The notes under the pieces: model-generated
What the model was told of the DNA's origin: nothing
Databases searched by the model: none
What the model saw: only the letters and a program-made list of their open reading frames with translations
Made by a program: the position numbers and the translations under genes
Source of the DNA: Eudoraea sp.
GTDB taxonomy: Bacteria > Bacteroidota > Bacteroidia > Flavobacteriales > Flavobacteriaceae
NCBI GenBank assembly: GCA_013041785.1
Contig: JABDRK010000202.1
Location: forward strand, 1-8,664
Length of the DNA: 8,664 nucleotides
Direction of reading: 5' to 3'
Shown: positions 1 through 6,258 of the stretch, one piece after another
Position numbering within the stretch: the first letter of the stretch is position 1
How the letters are laid out: each line of letters starts with the position of its first letter

Positions 1-1
1 G

Positions 2-1357
2 TACAGATATACCCGAAACATAGAAGCTCTGTATGAAACCCCATCAACCATTCCAAAGAGTTTTAATCCCGAAACTGAAAAAAATCATGAACTGATTAAA
101 TCCATTATGGACCAAAAGCGGTATGTCCTTACTGAAGACGAGGCTAAAGAGGTCCTAACGAATTATGGAATTCCTGTTACCCGAAACAGATTGGCCACTT
201 CCGAGGAGGAAGTTGCAGCTAAATGTGAGGAAATAGGATACCCGGTGGTTATGAAGATCGCAAGTCAGGACATCACCCATAAAACAGATACCGGAGGCGT
301 TGTACTCAATATCCAGAATGAGGATGAGGCTATGGCTTCCTATAAAAAGATCATGGCAGGTGCTCTTTCCGCAAAACCGGATGCTAATATTAAAGGGGTA
401 CTGATCGAAGAAATGGTCAATAAAAAATACGAACTCATAATTGGTTCAAAAAAGGATCCGATTTTCGGGCCAATCATTGTATTCGGGATGGGAGGAGTAG
501 CCGTTGAGGTGTTCAAAGACCTGAATGTAGGACTTCCTCCTTTGAATATGGTACTTGCCCAAAGGATCATAGAAGATACCAAGATCTACAGACTTCTGAA
601 AGGGTATCGTGGCATGAAGGGCGCAGATATAGAGGCCATAAAGTTCTTATTGTACAAATTCGCCTACCTGGTCATGGACTTTCCACAGATAAAGGAAATA
701 GATATCAACCCGTATGTTGTTGATCATACCGGTGGCGTAGTACTTGATGCCAAGATTGTTCTGGATGAGGCCGTTTCACCAGAAATAGTTAAATCCTATT
801 CACATCTTGTAATTTCGCCCTACCCGCGTGAACTTAACCGGGAATGGACCATGAGTGATGGCACAAAAACACTTATTCGTCCGATCAAACCAGAAGACGA
901 GCCTATGGAAAGGGAACTCTTCAAACGTATTTCAAAACAGACGGAATATTTTAGGTTCTTTGAAAGTCTGGGTACCGTAACCCATGATATGTTGATCAGG
1001 TTCACCCAGATTGACTACGATCGGGAAATTGCCCTCATCGCTAAGGTCAACGTAAATGGAGAGGATAGAATGGCTGGTGTTGTGAGGTTGGTTTCAGATG
1101 CAAACAACGAGGCTGCAGAGTTCGCTATTCTTGTTGAAGATCGTTATCAGGGCAAAGGATTGGGTAATAAATTCATGAACGTGATCATGGAAATTGCCGA
1201 ACAGAGAAAGATCCGTAAAGTATATGCAACGGTACTCAATGCAAATACTGTTATGTTGCATATGTTCAGAAAACGAGGATTTACAATTAAACATGAGGAC
1301 GATCAGTCAAGCTATGCAGAAAAGATCCTGAATATCGAACAGCCAGCAGAAATATAA
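2..1357 (+). CDS. Acyl-CoA synthetase (ADP-forming)/GNAT acetyltransferase fusion, 3' part
   Basis: The frame is open from the left edge, so the 5' end lies outside; the ATG at 107 is internal. Visible residues 1-35 look like the linker after the CoA-ligase domain. An ATP-grasp domain follows (about 36-255), with the conserved ITHKTDTGG motif whose His (fragment residue 93) matches the phosphohistidine position of ADP-forming acetyl-CoA synthetase beta subunits. A GNAT domain ends the protein (about 285-445), with the acetyl-CoA loop QGKGLG at 383-388. The family order is CoA-binding, CoA-ligase, ATP-grasp, GNAT, as in the protein lysine acetyltransferase PatZ/Pat. The role could be acetyl-CoA/acetate interconversion, lysine acetylation, or both. 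The deciding active-site His of the CoA-ligase domain is outside the window: PatZ-type acetyltransferases lack it, active synthetases keep it. A terminator follows at 1517. Confidence 0.9.
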   Translation, partial: YRYTRNIEALYETPSTIPKSFNPETEKNHELIKSIMDQKRYVLTEDEAKEVLTNYGIPVTRNRLATSEEEVAAKCEEIGYPVVMKIASQDITHKTDTGGVVLNIQNEDEAMASYKKIMAGALSAKPDANIKGVLIEEMVNKKYELIIGSKKDPIFGPIIVFGMGGVAVEVFKDLNVGLPPLNMVLAQRIIEDTKIYRLLKGYRGMKGADIEAIKFLLYKFAYLVMDFPQIKEIDINPYVVDHTGGVVLDAKIVLDEAVSPEIVKSYSHLVISPYPRELNREWTMSDGTKTLIRPIKPEDEPMERELFKRISKQTEYFRFFESLGTVTHDMLIRFTQIDYDREIALIAKVNVNGEDRMAGVVRLVSDANNEAAEFAILVEDRYQGKGLGNKFMNVIMEIAEQRKIRKVYATVLNANTVMLHMFRKRGFTIKHEDDQSSYAEKILNIEQPAEI

Positions 1358-1516
1358 TATGGGTATTTGGGAGGCTTTAAGCCCTTGGGTTATCCTGCCA
1401 AAAATGGTTGGTACATAACCAAGCAGGTTGTGCGAGGTACTTCAATGGCAAATTATTGATTGGCCAGCTTAGAAATATTGGGATAAGGCTGTCATCCCAT
1501 TTTAGGAAATTAAAAC

Positions 1517-1555
1517 AGGAAAAGTCAGGGTGATTGCTCTGGCTTTTCTTTTTTC
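1517..1555 (+). terminator. Rho-independent terminator of the synthetase/GNAT gene
   Basis: The arms AGGAAAAGTCAG (1517-1528) and CTGGCTTTTCTT (1539-1550) pair over 12 positions, two of them G-U, around a 10-base loop. A T-run follows. It lies about 160 bases after the stop codon at 1357, giving a long 3' untranslated region that holds weaker hairpins at 1394-1427, 1446-1466 and 1479-1499. Confidence 0.7.
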
Positions 1556-1558
1556 AAA

Positions 1559-1873
1559 ACGTTCCGGCGGGACTCGCGAATCCCGATTGCTATCTGGAGA
1601 GCAATTCCCGCATACCAAAAATCGACAGAGGTAATTGCCATCATCTTTACATTCTTCATTTTGCCTTGATGCAAAACGAAGCAAAAGATCAAGAAGGTTT
1701 TTAGAAAATTTTTGGCTCTCACCAAAACCGCAAATGCCGCTTATCGCTGCATGCTCTTTTTCGCTAAGCGAAACGCACTTCCGCTGGCGGCATCGCTATT
1801 TCTGAAAAACCTACCAGTAGAATGAAAAAGGATAATTTTACTCTTCTTCGCTCGGTACGTTTTGGCGGGACTC
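1559..1873. repeat. Composite intergenic element of nested inverted repeats
   Basis: No plausible gene is seen on either strand. Two 17-mers with the pattern ACGTT-NN-GGCGGGACTC, differing at two bases, bound the block at 1559-1575 and 1857-1873. Inside, in order: GCGGGA (1568-1573) with TCCCGC (1606-1611), around an inner ATTGCT/AGCAAT stem; a pseudoknot-like hairpin (1655-1693); and a nested palindrome with outer arms AGGTTTTTAGAAA (1695-1707) and TTTCTGAAAAACCT (1799-1812), middle arms ATGCCGC (1734-1740) and GCGGCAT (1787-1793), and a central TTTCGCTAAGCGAAA (1759-1773). The block sits between the 3' ends of two convergent genes, each with its own terminator, the usual refuge of REP-like, non-autonomous repeats. 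That it is a dispersed family is inferred from the partial second copy at 2938-3011. True ends are uncertain. Confidence 0.65.
1655..1693 (+). repeat. Pseudoknot-like palindromic repeat, copy A
   Basis: Arms TTCATTTTGC (1655-1664) and GCAAAACGAA (1671-1680) pair with one mismatch around the loop CTTGAT (1665-1670). That loop is perfectly complementary to ATCAAG at 1688-1693, so an H-type pseudoknot or two competing hairpins could form. The same plan with different bases recurs in copy B (2965-3011). The 14-mer GAGCAATTCCCGCA lies upstream of both copies, here at 1599-1612. Confidence 0.6.
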
Positions 1874-1940
1874 CCCGACTGCGTGAAGGGAGGTAATTCT
1901 CCGTTCAGACAACAACGAAGTTTAATGTGGTTCTAGATAA

Positions 1941-1973
1941 TATAAAACCCAATCAAACTGATTTGACTGGGTT
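1941..1973 (-). terminator. Terminator of the lipoprotein gene
   Basis: Read on the minus strand, AACCCAGTCAAA (1973-1962) pairs with TTTGATTGGGTT (1957-1946) around a TCAG loop, with one G-U pair in a 12-base stem. TTATA follows. It lies 28 bases after the lipoprotein stop codon at 2001. On the plus strand no T-run follows, so it looks unidirectional. Confidence 0.75.
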
Positions 1974-2000
1974 CCCATTTAAGAGGACTATAAGGAGTTA

Positions 2001-2624
2001 CTAATAGGTAATCTCCCCGATAAGTCTCCAAGTTGAAATTACAGTTCCATCACCAGAAGCAGAAGGACCAAAACTCGCGTCTTTGAAAAGCAGTTCTCCA
2101 GTTGCACCTTCGAACCTCCCAGTACCATCGATTATTTTAATTGGTATAGGATTACCATTCCCATCCTTAGTGTTTTCAAAAGTTCCCACAAAACCATTAG
2201 GATCGGCATCAAAATCGAGGATTATGGTAACATCTTCTTCAGTTGTAATCTGATCACCATGTGCACCGATATAGTTAACATTATAAATAACGCGGACTGA
2301 ATTAGGACCAGTCAAAAAGCATGTTCCGTCTTGGGGTCGTCCAAAACTTCCCTCCTGTATTTTGCCTAAATGGGTCATGTTACCAGAGATAACGTTCGTT
2401 GTTAATACTACTCCTTCAGATACAGGTTCACAAGCTACGATAGATTGAGTGAGATCTGCTACATTACTAAATTTTCCACGCCAGGCTCTCGTGGCTTTTT
2501 TGGCTTTCTTAGCTTTAGCATTAACAGCTTCCAGGTTTTCTTGAGACTCCAGAACCGTATCCGGACTACAGGAAAAAGTGAATAAAATCATGGCCGCCAA
2601 GGCCAGTTTAAAAATTGTTTTCAT
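2001..2624 (-). CDS. Hypothetical lipoprotein with C-terminal beta-rich domain
   Basis: No specific family is recognised. The 207-residue product starts with a lipoprotein signal peptide (MKTIFK, a hydrophobic stretch, then TFSC with the lipidated Cys at 19), so an inner- or outer-membrane lipoprotein is expected. Residues about 36-45 form a Lys/Ala-rich linker (AKAKKAKKATR). The rest, about 50-207, is glycine- and beta-strand-rich. The motif DGTGRFEGATGEL near 165-178 and the end in STWRLIGEITY resemble bacterial proteins with allene-oxide-cyclase or dirigent-like barrels, a loose resemblance that does not give a function. Cys residues near 65 and 102 could form a disulphide outside the cytoplasm. 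The gene is monocistronic: its own terminator lies downstream and noncoding sequence upstream. No convincing Bacteroidota promoter (TTG...TAnnTTTG) was seen. Confidence 0.8.
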   Translation of the reverse strand: MKTIFKLALAAMILFTFSCSPDTVLESQENLEAVNAKAKKAKKATRAWRGKFSNVADLTQSIVACEPVSEGVVLTTNVISGNMTHLGKIQEGSFGRPQDGTCFLTGPNSVRVIYNVNYIGAHGDQITTEEDVTIILDFDADPNGFVGTFENTKDGNGNPIPIKIIDGTGRFEGATGELLFKDASFGPSASGDGTVISTWRLIGEITY

Positions 2625-2937
2625 GATTGGTTATAGAATAATTGGTTATGAGCTGTGCCCTATTATGCACAAAATGGAAAATAGGTTACATCCTGCCAAA
2701 ACAATTGGAAGGAAGTTTAAAAGACTACCGTTGTAACCAACTTTGGATTTTATAAAGCGTCTTGAAGCAAGGCTTCAACAGTGGGCTTAGTTGTCGATAA
2801 ATAAGGTATGCATATACATTGAAAATGCGGATTGGATCAGGACCAAATACCGCTATTAGTGTCCGAAGGCACAATAAAAATGTGCGAGTGTTTTTGCGCT
2901 AATTATGGATAATGAGGGTTGCGAAGTTCCTTGGTAC
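2625..2937. other. Noncoding stretch with small hairpins
   Basis: No credible coding frame is seen. Immediately upstream of the lipoprotein start, ATTGGTTAT occurs twice (2626-2634 and 2641-2649). Three compact hairpins follow: TTGAAGC-AAG-GCTTCAA (2762-2778, perfect 7-base arms); GCGG...CCGC (2827-2853) enclosing TTGG-A-TC/GACCAA; and GCACA/TGTGC (2869-2885). None has a good T-run, so none is called a terminator. The stretch leads into repeat copy B. It may be 5' leader of the lipoprotein gene, decayed repeat sequence, or both. Confidence 0.4.
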
Positions 2938-3011
2938 GAGCAATTCCCGCAATATGTTTTACTCTTCATTTCTTTTGCTTGTCTAAAAGAAACGAAGCAA
3001 AGAAAAAGACA
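2938..3011 (+). repeat. Pseudoknot-like palindromic repeat, copy B
   Basis: It begins with GAGCAATTCCCGCA (2938-2951), identical to 1599-1612. Arms TTCATTTCTTTT (2965-2976) and AAAAGAAACGAA (2985-2996) pair with one mismatch at the same relative place as in copy A. Part of the loop, TGTCT (2980-2984), is complementary to AGACA (3007-3011), repeating copy A's loop-to-downstream pairing with other bases. TTTTACTCTTC (2957-2967) also recurs at 1836-1846. It lies downstream of eda on that gene's strand. Confidence 0.6.
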
Positions 3012-3026
3012 CTTTATCATAGGCGA

Positions 3027-3047
3027 TTTTAATGAAAAGCATTAAAA
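3027..3047. other. AT-rich hairpin downstream of eda
   Basis: TTTTAATG (3027-3034) and CATTAAAA (3040-3047) are perfect 8-base arms around AAAAG. It lies 38 bases past the eda stop codon and might mark the transcript end. The stem is nearly all A-T and no T-run follows on the minus strand, so termination is doubtful. Confidence 0.3.
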
Positions 3048-3084
3048 CCAGAGTCAAACTCCTAAATGAACTTTACGAGTTGAT

Positions 3085-3759
3085 TTACATTCTATTTCTT
3101 ATACTCTTAATAGTACCCAGGGTCTTTCTTACCAATTGTTCCAGTTGTTCAAAATCTTCCTTGGCCAGAATCTCCTTGCTGATCAATTTAGAACCCATTC
3201 CCACACAGCTAACCCCCGCATCAAACCATGCCCTGAGGTTATCTTCTTCTGTACTCACACCTCCAGTAGGCATAATGCTCGTCCAGGGTTGAGGCCCTTT
3301 TATCGCTTTGACAAAACCGGGTCCGTAGGTAGAACCTGGAAAAAGCTTAACAAGCTCACAGCCGAGTTCCTCTGCCCTGTTGATCTCTGCCAGGGATCCA
3401 CAGCCCGGAGACCAGAGTACTTTCCTTCGATTGCAGATTAGGGCTATATCTTCACGCAATGACGGGGTAACGATGAAATTGGCTCCCATTTGCATAAATA
3501 AGGAGGCCGCAGGCCCATCGGTGATAGAGCCAACCCCCAAAATCATTCCGGGCAACTCTTTTAGGGCAAACTTGTTAAGGTCAGCAAAGACTTCATAAGC
3601 ATAATCGCCGCGAGCCGTAAACTCCAACAAGCGGGCACCCCCATTATAACATGCCCTTAGCACCTTCTTTCCCAACTCGAGGTCCGGATGATAGAAAAGG
3701 GGTACCATTCCCGTTTCTTTCATCACAGCGATAACTTCCAGCCTTGAATATTTTGCCAT
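3085..3759 (-). CDS. eda: KDPG aldolase (2-dehydro-3-deoxyphosphogluconate aldolase)
   Basis: A cytoplasmic class I aldolase of 224 residues, the usual length for Bacteroidota Eda. It splits KDPG into pyruvate and glyceraldehyde 3-phosphate, the last step of Entner-Doudoroff and uronate catabolism; many family members also use 4-hydroxy-2-oxoglutarate. Visible hallmarks are LLEFTARG with the catalytic Glu46, the phosphate/substrate loop GVGSI (75-79), SPGCG (117-121), the Schiff-base lysine in VKLFPGS (Lys138) and the phosphate-binding PTGGV (164-168). The start is the ATG at 3759, and MAKYSRLEV fits the family N-terminus. It follows kdgK on the same strand after 70 bases without a terminator, so the two are probably co-transcribed: the kinase makes this enzyme's substrate. 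The frame is intact, unlike its partner's. No Shine-Dalgarno sequence is visible. Confidence 0.93.
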   Translation of the reverse strand: MAKYSRLEVIAVMKETGMVPLFYHPDLELGKKVLRACYNGGARLLEFTARGDYAYEVFADLNKFALKELPGMILGVGSITDGPAASLFMQMGANFIVTPSLREDIALICNRRKVLWSPGCGSLAEINRAEELGCELVKLFPGSTYGPGFVKAIKGPQPWTSIMPTGGVSTEEDNLRAWFDAGVSCVGMGSKLISKEILAKEDFEQLEQLVRKTLGTIKSIRNRM

Positions 3760-3829
3760 TTAAATTGGGTTTTAGTTTAAGAGCGACAAGGACACTCTAA
3801 TTACCGTATTAATTCCTAAATACATCCCC

Positions 3830-4870
3830 TTATCTTGCAACCCTGCCTGATGCATCACCCCCCATTAATTTTTCCACCTCCTGAACGGTCACCAGATTGG
3901 CATCGCCTTTTATCGTGTGTTTCAGACAAGAGGCTGCCACAGCAAAGTTCAGTGCATTCTGATCATCCTCAGGGTATTTCAAAAGCCCATAGATCAATCC
4001 TCCCATAAAGGAATCGCCCCCACCTACCCGATCTACGATATGGGTAATCTGATATTCAGGAGATTTGTACATGACTTCGCCATCATAAAGCACTCCCGCC
4101 CAGGTATTATGTGAGGCAGATATGGACCCCCTTAGGGTGGTAATTACTTTCTTTGCCCCGGGAAATTTTTTCATCATTTGCTTACAAACAGATAAGAAAG
4201 CTTCAGCTTTTACATGTTCCCCCTGTGTGGTGATATCCAGGCCTTCAGGTTTAATGCCAAAATGCTTTTCGGCATCTTCTTCGTTCCCAAGAACAACATC
4301 ACAATAAGAGGTTAGCTCCGTCATGATAGCCTCCCGGTCTCCTCCATATTTCCACAACTTTGCCCGGTAGTTCAAATCGGTAGATATAGTAATCCCTTTA
4401 TCGCTGGCCGCCTTTACTGCCTCCAGGCAAGCATCAGCGGCACCTTGAGATATTGCCGGGGTGATACCCGTCCAATGGAACCATGCTACCCCTTCAAACA
4501 CAGCATCCCAATCAACCATGCCTTTTTCAATTTAAGCCATTGCTGAATGTGCGCGGTCATAGACTACCTTACTTCCCCGACTTACTGCACCAGTCTCCAA
4601 AAAATAGATCCCCAGGCGGTCACCACCAAAAACAATCTTATCAACCCCAACGCCTCTTTTTCGCATTTCCATAAGGGCACATTGGCCGATATCATTAGCG
4701 GGTAAACGGGTTACAAAATCGACGGGAACTCCATAATTGGCCAGGGAAACCGCCACATTGGCCTCACCCCCGCCATATACCGCATCAAAACTGTTGGTTT
4801 GCGAGAATCGCAAAAATCCCGGGGGTGCCAAACGCAACATGATCTCCCCAAAGGTTACTACTTTTTTCAT
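3830..4870 (-). pseudogene. kdgK: 2-keto-3-deoxygluconate kinase interrupted by an in-frame stop
   Basis: A PfkB-family sugar kinase that would phosphorylate 2-keto-3-deoxygluconate to KDPG. The ATG at 4870 fits the family start MKKVVTFGEIMLRL; a TTG two codons upstream is possible but less likely. The N-terminal piece carries the PfkB signature GGGEANVAVSLANYG. After DRAHSAMA comes TAA at 4532-4534, and the same frame then continues as IEKGMVDWDAVFEG to the natural TAA at 3830. The second piece holds STDLNYR, NEED and the ATP/catalytic motif DRVGGGDSF, whose Asp is residue 286 counted through the stop. Without the stop, length would be about 346 residues, normal for KdgK. No frameshift or deletion is seen: one base change (for example GAA or CAA to TAA) explains it. 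It may be a real nonsense mutation, a sequencing error or, less likely, readthrough. eda follows downstream. Confidence 0.85.
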
Positions 4871-4907
4871 GACCAACGGTAAGGTAATGCTTTTCCTCGA
4901 TTGAATG

Positions 4908-4943
4908 AAAAGAAATCAGAACCTAAAGAGGTCCTTAATTCTG
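4908..4943 (-). terminator. Probable terminator between the SYLF gene and kdgK
   Basis: On the minus strand CAGAATT (4943-4937) pairs with GGTTCTG (4923-4917), two pairs being G-U. The stem continues as AAG/CTT around GACCT with a two-base bulge, and ATTTCTTTTC follows. It lies just downstream of the SYLF stop (4956), so kdgK would need its own promoter in the roughly 45 bases before 4870. TACCTTAC there is only a weak match to TAnnTTTG. Confidence 0.5.
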
Positions 4944-4955
4944 GTTATATAAGAC

Positions 4956-5516
4956 TCAAAAAGCATCAAACCGGAACTTCTGTCCGCCTACGGACGCCTC
5001 ATACATTAGGCCACCTTTCTGCATGGTAAAGACCATGACCCCGTCCACATATCGGGCATTGGCTGAGGCCCCTTCCGTCACAGCCACCGCAGATGCCTGA
5101 GCGGCAAATTCTATCTTGTTTTCCTTAAACCTGTCCATAGCATCTTTATCCTCAAAGAAAATGACTTCCCGATATGCCTGTCCGCCCCACTGGAAGCCAA
5201 TACTCAGCTGGGAGAGTTTTGCCATCCCGATCTCCTTACCCCCTTCATAGGCTACGCCATTGCCTGCAGCGCCACCAATTCCCACGGCGCCTTTACCTAC
5301 ATTGGGAAATATTACATAGCCATAGGATTTGTTAAAATGTTTTTCCATCCGCCAATCAGACTCCAGGAACTCCGTTTTGGCATCAATGGCATCTTTTCTG
5401 ATCTTCTCTACTTTCTGTCTGGATTGGGCCAGGATATCCTGAGTGTGCAATCCCACAAGAGACACCAACAACAGCAACCCGAATATGTTTTTGATAGGTT
5501 TAGCAACTACGGTCAT
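4956..5516 (-). CDS. Exported SYLF-domain (Ysc84-like, DUF500) protein
   Basis: The 186-residue product has an N-terminal hydrophobic signal segment (about 10-25), probably cleaved after the LAQ near 29-31, so a periplasmic or envelope location is expected. Residues about 40-186 match the SYLF/Ysc84 domain: YGYVIFPNVGKGAVGIGGAAGNG (65-87), the central LSIGFQWGGQAYREVIFF (104-121), a helical DAMDRFK segment, then GVMVFTMQKGGLMYEASVGGQKFRF (159-183). Eukaryotic SYLF domains bind phosphoinositides and bacterial relatives are annotated as lipid-binding, but the role in bacteria is poorly defined. The ATG at 5516 is the only start that keeps the signal peptide whole. The gene diverges from the phosphoesterase at 5611 across 94 bases, and a probable terminator follows. 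The neighbours give no functional link. Confidence 0.85.
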   Translation of the reverse strand: MTVVAKPIKNIFGLLLLVSLVGLHTQDILAQSRQKVEKIRKDAIDAKTEFLESDWRMEKHFNKSYGYVIFPNVGKGAVGIGGAAGNGVAYEGGKEIGMAKLSQLSIGFQWGGQAYREVIFFEDKDAMDRFKENKIEFAAQASAVAVTEGASANARYVDGVMVFTMQKGGLMYEASVGGQKFRFDAF

Positions 5517-5550
5517 ACTTTTTGTTTTATACCCATAAAATTAAGAGGAT

Positions 5551-5588
5551 TTGACTTAAATTACAGGAAGACCCTGGTTTAAATTTTG
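5551..5588 (+). promoter_or_regulatory. Candidate promoter of the phosphoesterase gene
   Basis: TAAATTTTG (5580-5588) resembles the Bacteroidota -7 element TAnnTTTG with one extra base, and TTGAC (5551-5555) could be the -33 element. The 26-base gap is longer than usual. The implied leader is very short, about 15-20 bases before the ATG at 5611. No Shine-Dalgarno sequence is seen. Confidence 0.25.
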
Positions 5589-5610
5589 TTAAATAAACAT
5601 ACTGATTCCC

Positions 5611-6120
5611 ATGAAAATCGCCATCCTGTCCGACATCCACGACCACGTATGGAACTTGAAAAAAGCATTGCATACGGAAGCATTACAAGAAACCGAGGCC
5701 CTGCTTTTTTGCGGTGACCTCTGCGCCCCTTTTGTGATCCATTTGCTTGGTGAAGGATACGCCAAACCCATACACCTTGTCCTGGGCAATAACGACGGGG
5801 ATGTGGCAGCCATTATCAGGAATGCAGCCCAATATCCCAATATGCAACTTCATGGGGAATACTACCGCGATGAGCTCGGGGGAAAAACAATTGCCATGAA
5901 CCATTATCCGGACAAAGCACGGGAACTGGCCGAATCAGGCATGTACGACATCGTTTGCTACGGGCATAATCATACCCTGAACGAAGAAAAGACGGGCCCA
6001 ATCCTACTGCTCAACCCCGGACCAATAATGGGGTACCATGGAGGTCGGCGGGAAGATGTCCCGGCTACATTCATAGTACTGGACAGCGGTAAGATGCAAA
6101 CAGCCGTTTATTCGGTCTGA
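5611..6120 (+). CDS. YfcE/MJ0936-type metallophosphoesterase
   Basis: A small cytoplasmic calcineurin-like phosphoesterase of 169 residues, normal for the YfcE/MJ0936 group. All dimetal-site motifs are present: DIH (Asp8, His10), GDL (Asp36), GNND (59-62), the single His98 in MNHYP, and GHNH (118-121). The family hydrolyses phosphomonoesters or phosphodiesters with Mn2+-like metals; the natural substrate cannot be read from sequence. NPGP (near 134-137) and a C-terminal beta-strand ending in TAVYSV complete the fold. The start is the ATG at 5611 and the frame is intact. It stands alone on the plus strand between two minus-strand units, diverges from the SYLF gene and ends at the terminator at 6142, so it is probably monocistronic. 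Confidence 0.9.
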   Translation: MKIAILSDIHDHVWNLKKALHTEALQETEALLFCGDLCAPFVIHLLGEGYAKPIHLVLGNNDGDVAAIIRNAAQYPNMQLHGEYYRDELGGKTIAMNHYPDKARELAESGMYDIVCYGHNHTLNEEKTGPILLLNPGPIMGYHGGRREDVPATFIVLDSGKMQTAVYSV

Positions 6121-6141
6121 TCTGTATACCTAAAAATTGAA

Positions 6142-6173
6142 AAACCCTCCTGCCTGTTGGGCAAAGAGGGTTT
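6142..6173. terminator. Bidirectional terminator between the phosphoesterase and mscL
   Basis: AAACCCTC (6142-6149) pairs with GAGGGTTT (6166-6173), and inner TGCC/GGCA arms close a TGTTG loop. On the minus strand TTCAATTTTTAGG follows, a good T-rich tail for the mscL unit. On the plus strand only TTTCC is present, but the hairpin lies 21 bases after the phosphoesterase stop, so it probably serves both convergent genes. Confidence 0.8.
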
Positions 6174-6258
6174 CCAGTAACTCCGAATATTAATATTTGT
6201 TTCCTATTCCAATGCACTTAGGGAGATGCAATGGACATGGGTCATATTAAAAAGCGGA

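Noticed and set aside
1358..1459. The synthetase/GNAT frame stays open for 33 codons beyond its TAA, including a GTSMA string like the subtilase serine motif, and a 19-codon ATG frame starts at 1359.
   Set aside because: The GNAT domain is already complete at 1357, the extension matches nothing known to me beyond a five-residue coincidence, and neither reading has a ribosome site.
1502..1725. Two overlapping minus-strand open frames of 60-66 codons within the palindromic element.
   Set aside because: They run through inverted repeats and the terminator, have no family resemblance and no ribosome site; palindromes readily create chance open frames.
2762..2778. The hairpin TTGAAGC-AAG-GCTTCAA as a terminator.
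   Set aside because: No T-run follows on either strand and no gene ends beside it.
1655..3011. The repeated motifs as a CRISPR array.
   Set aside because: There are only two diverged copies over 1.2 kb apart, no regular spacers and no cas genes.
3830..4519. A separate kinase gene starting at the ATG at 4519.
   Set aside because: It is in the same frame as the upstream piece, begins in mid-domain, and lacks the N-terminal part of the PfkB fold. An interrupted single gene is the simpler reading.
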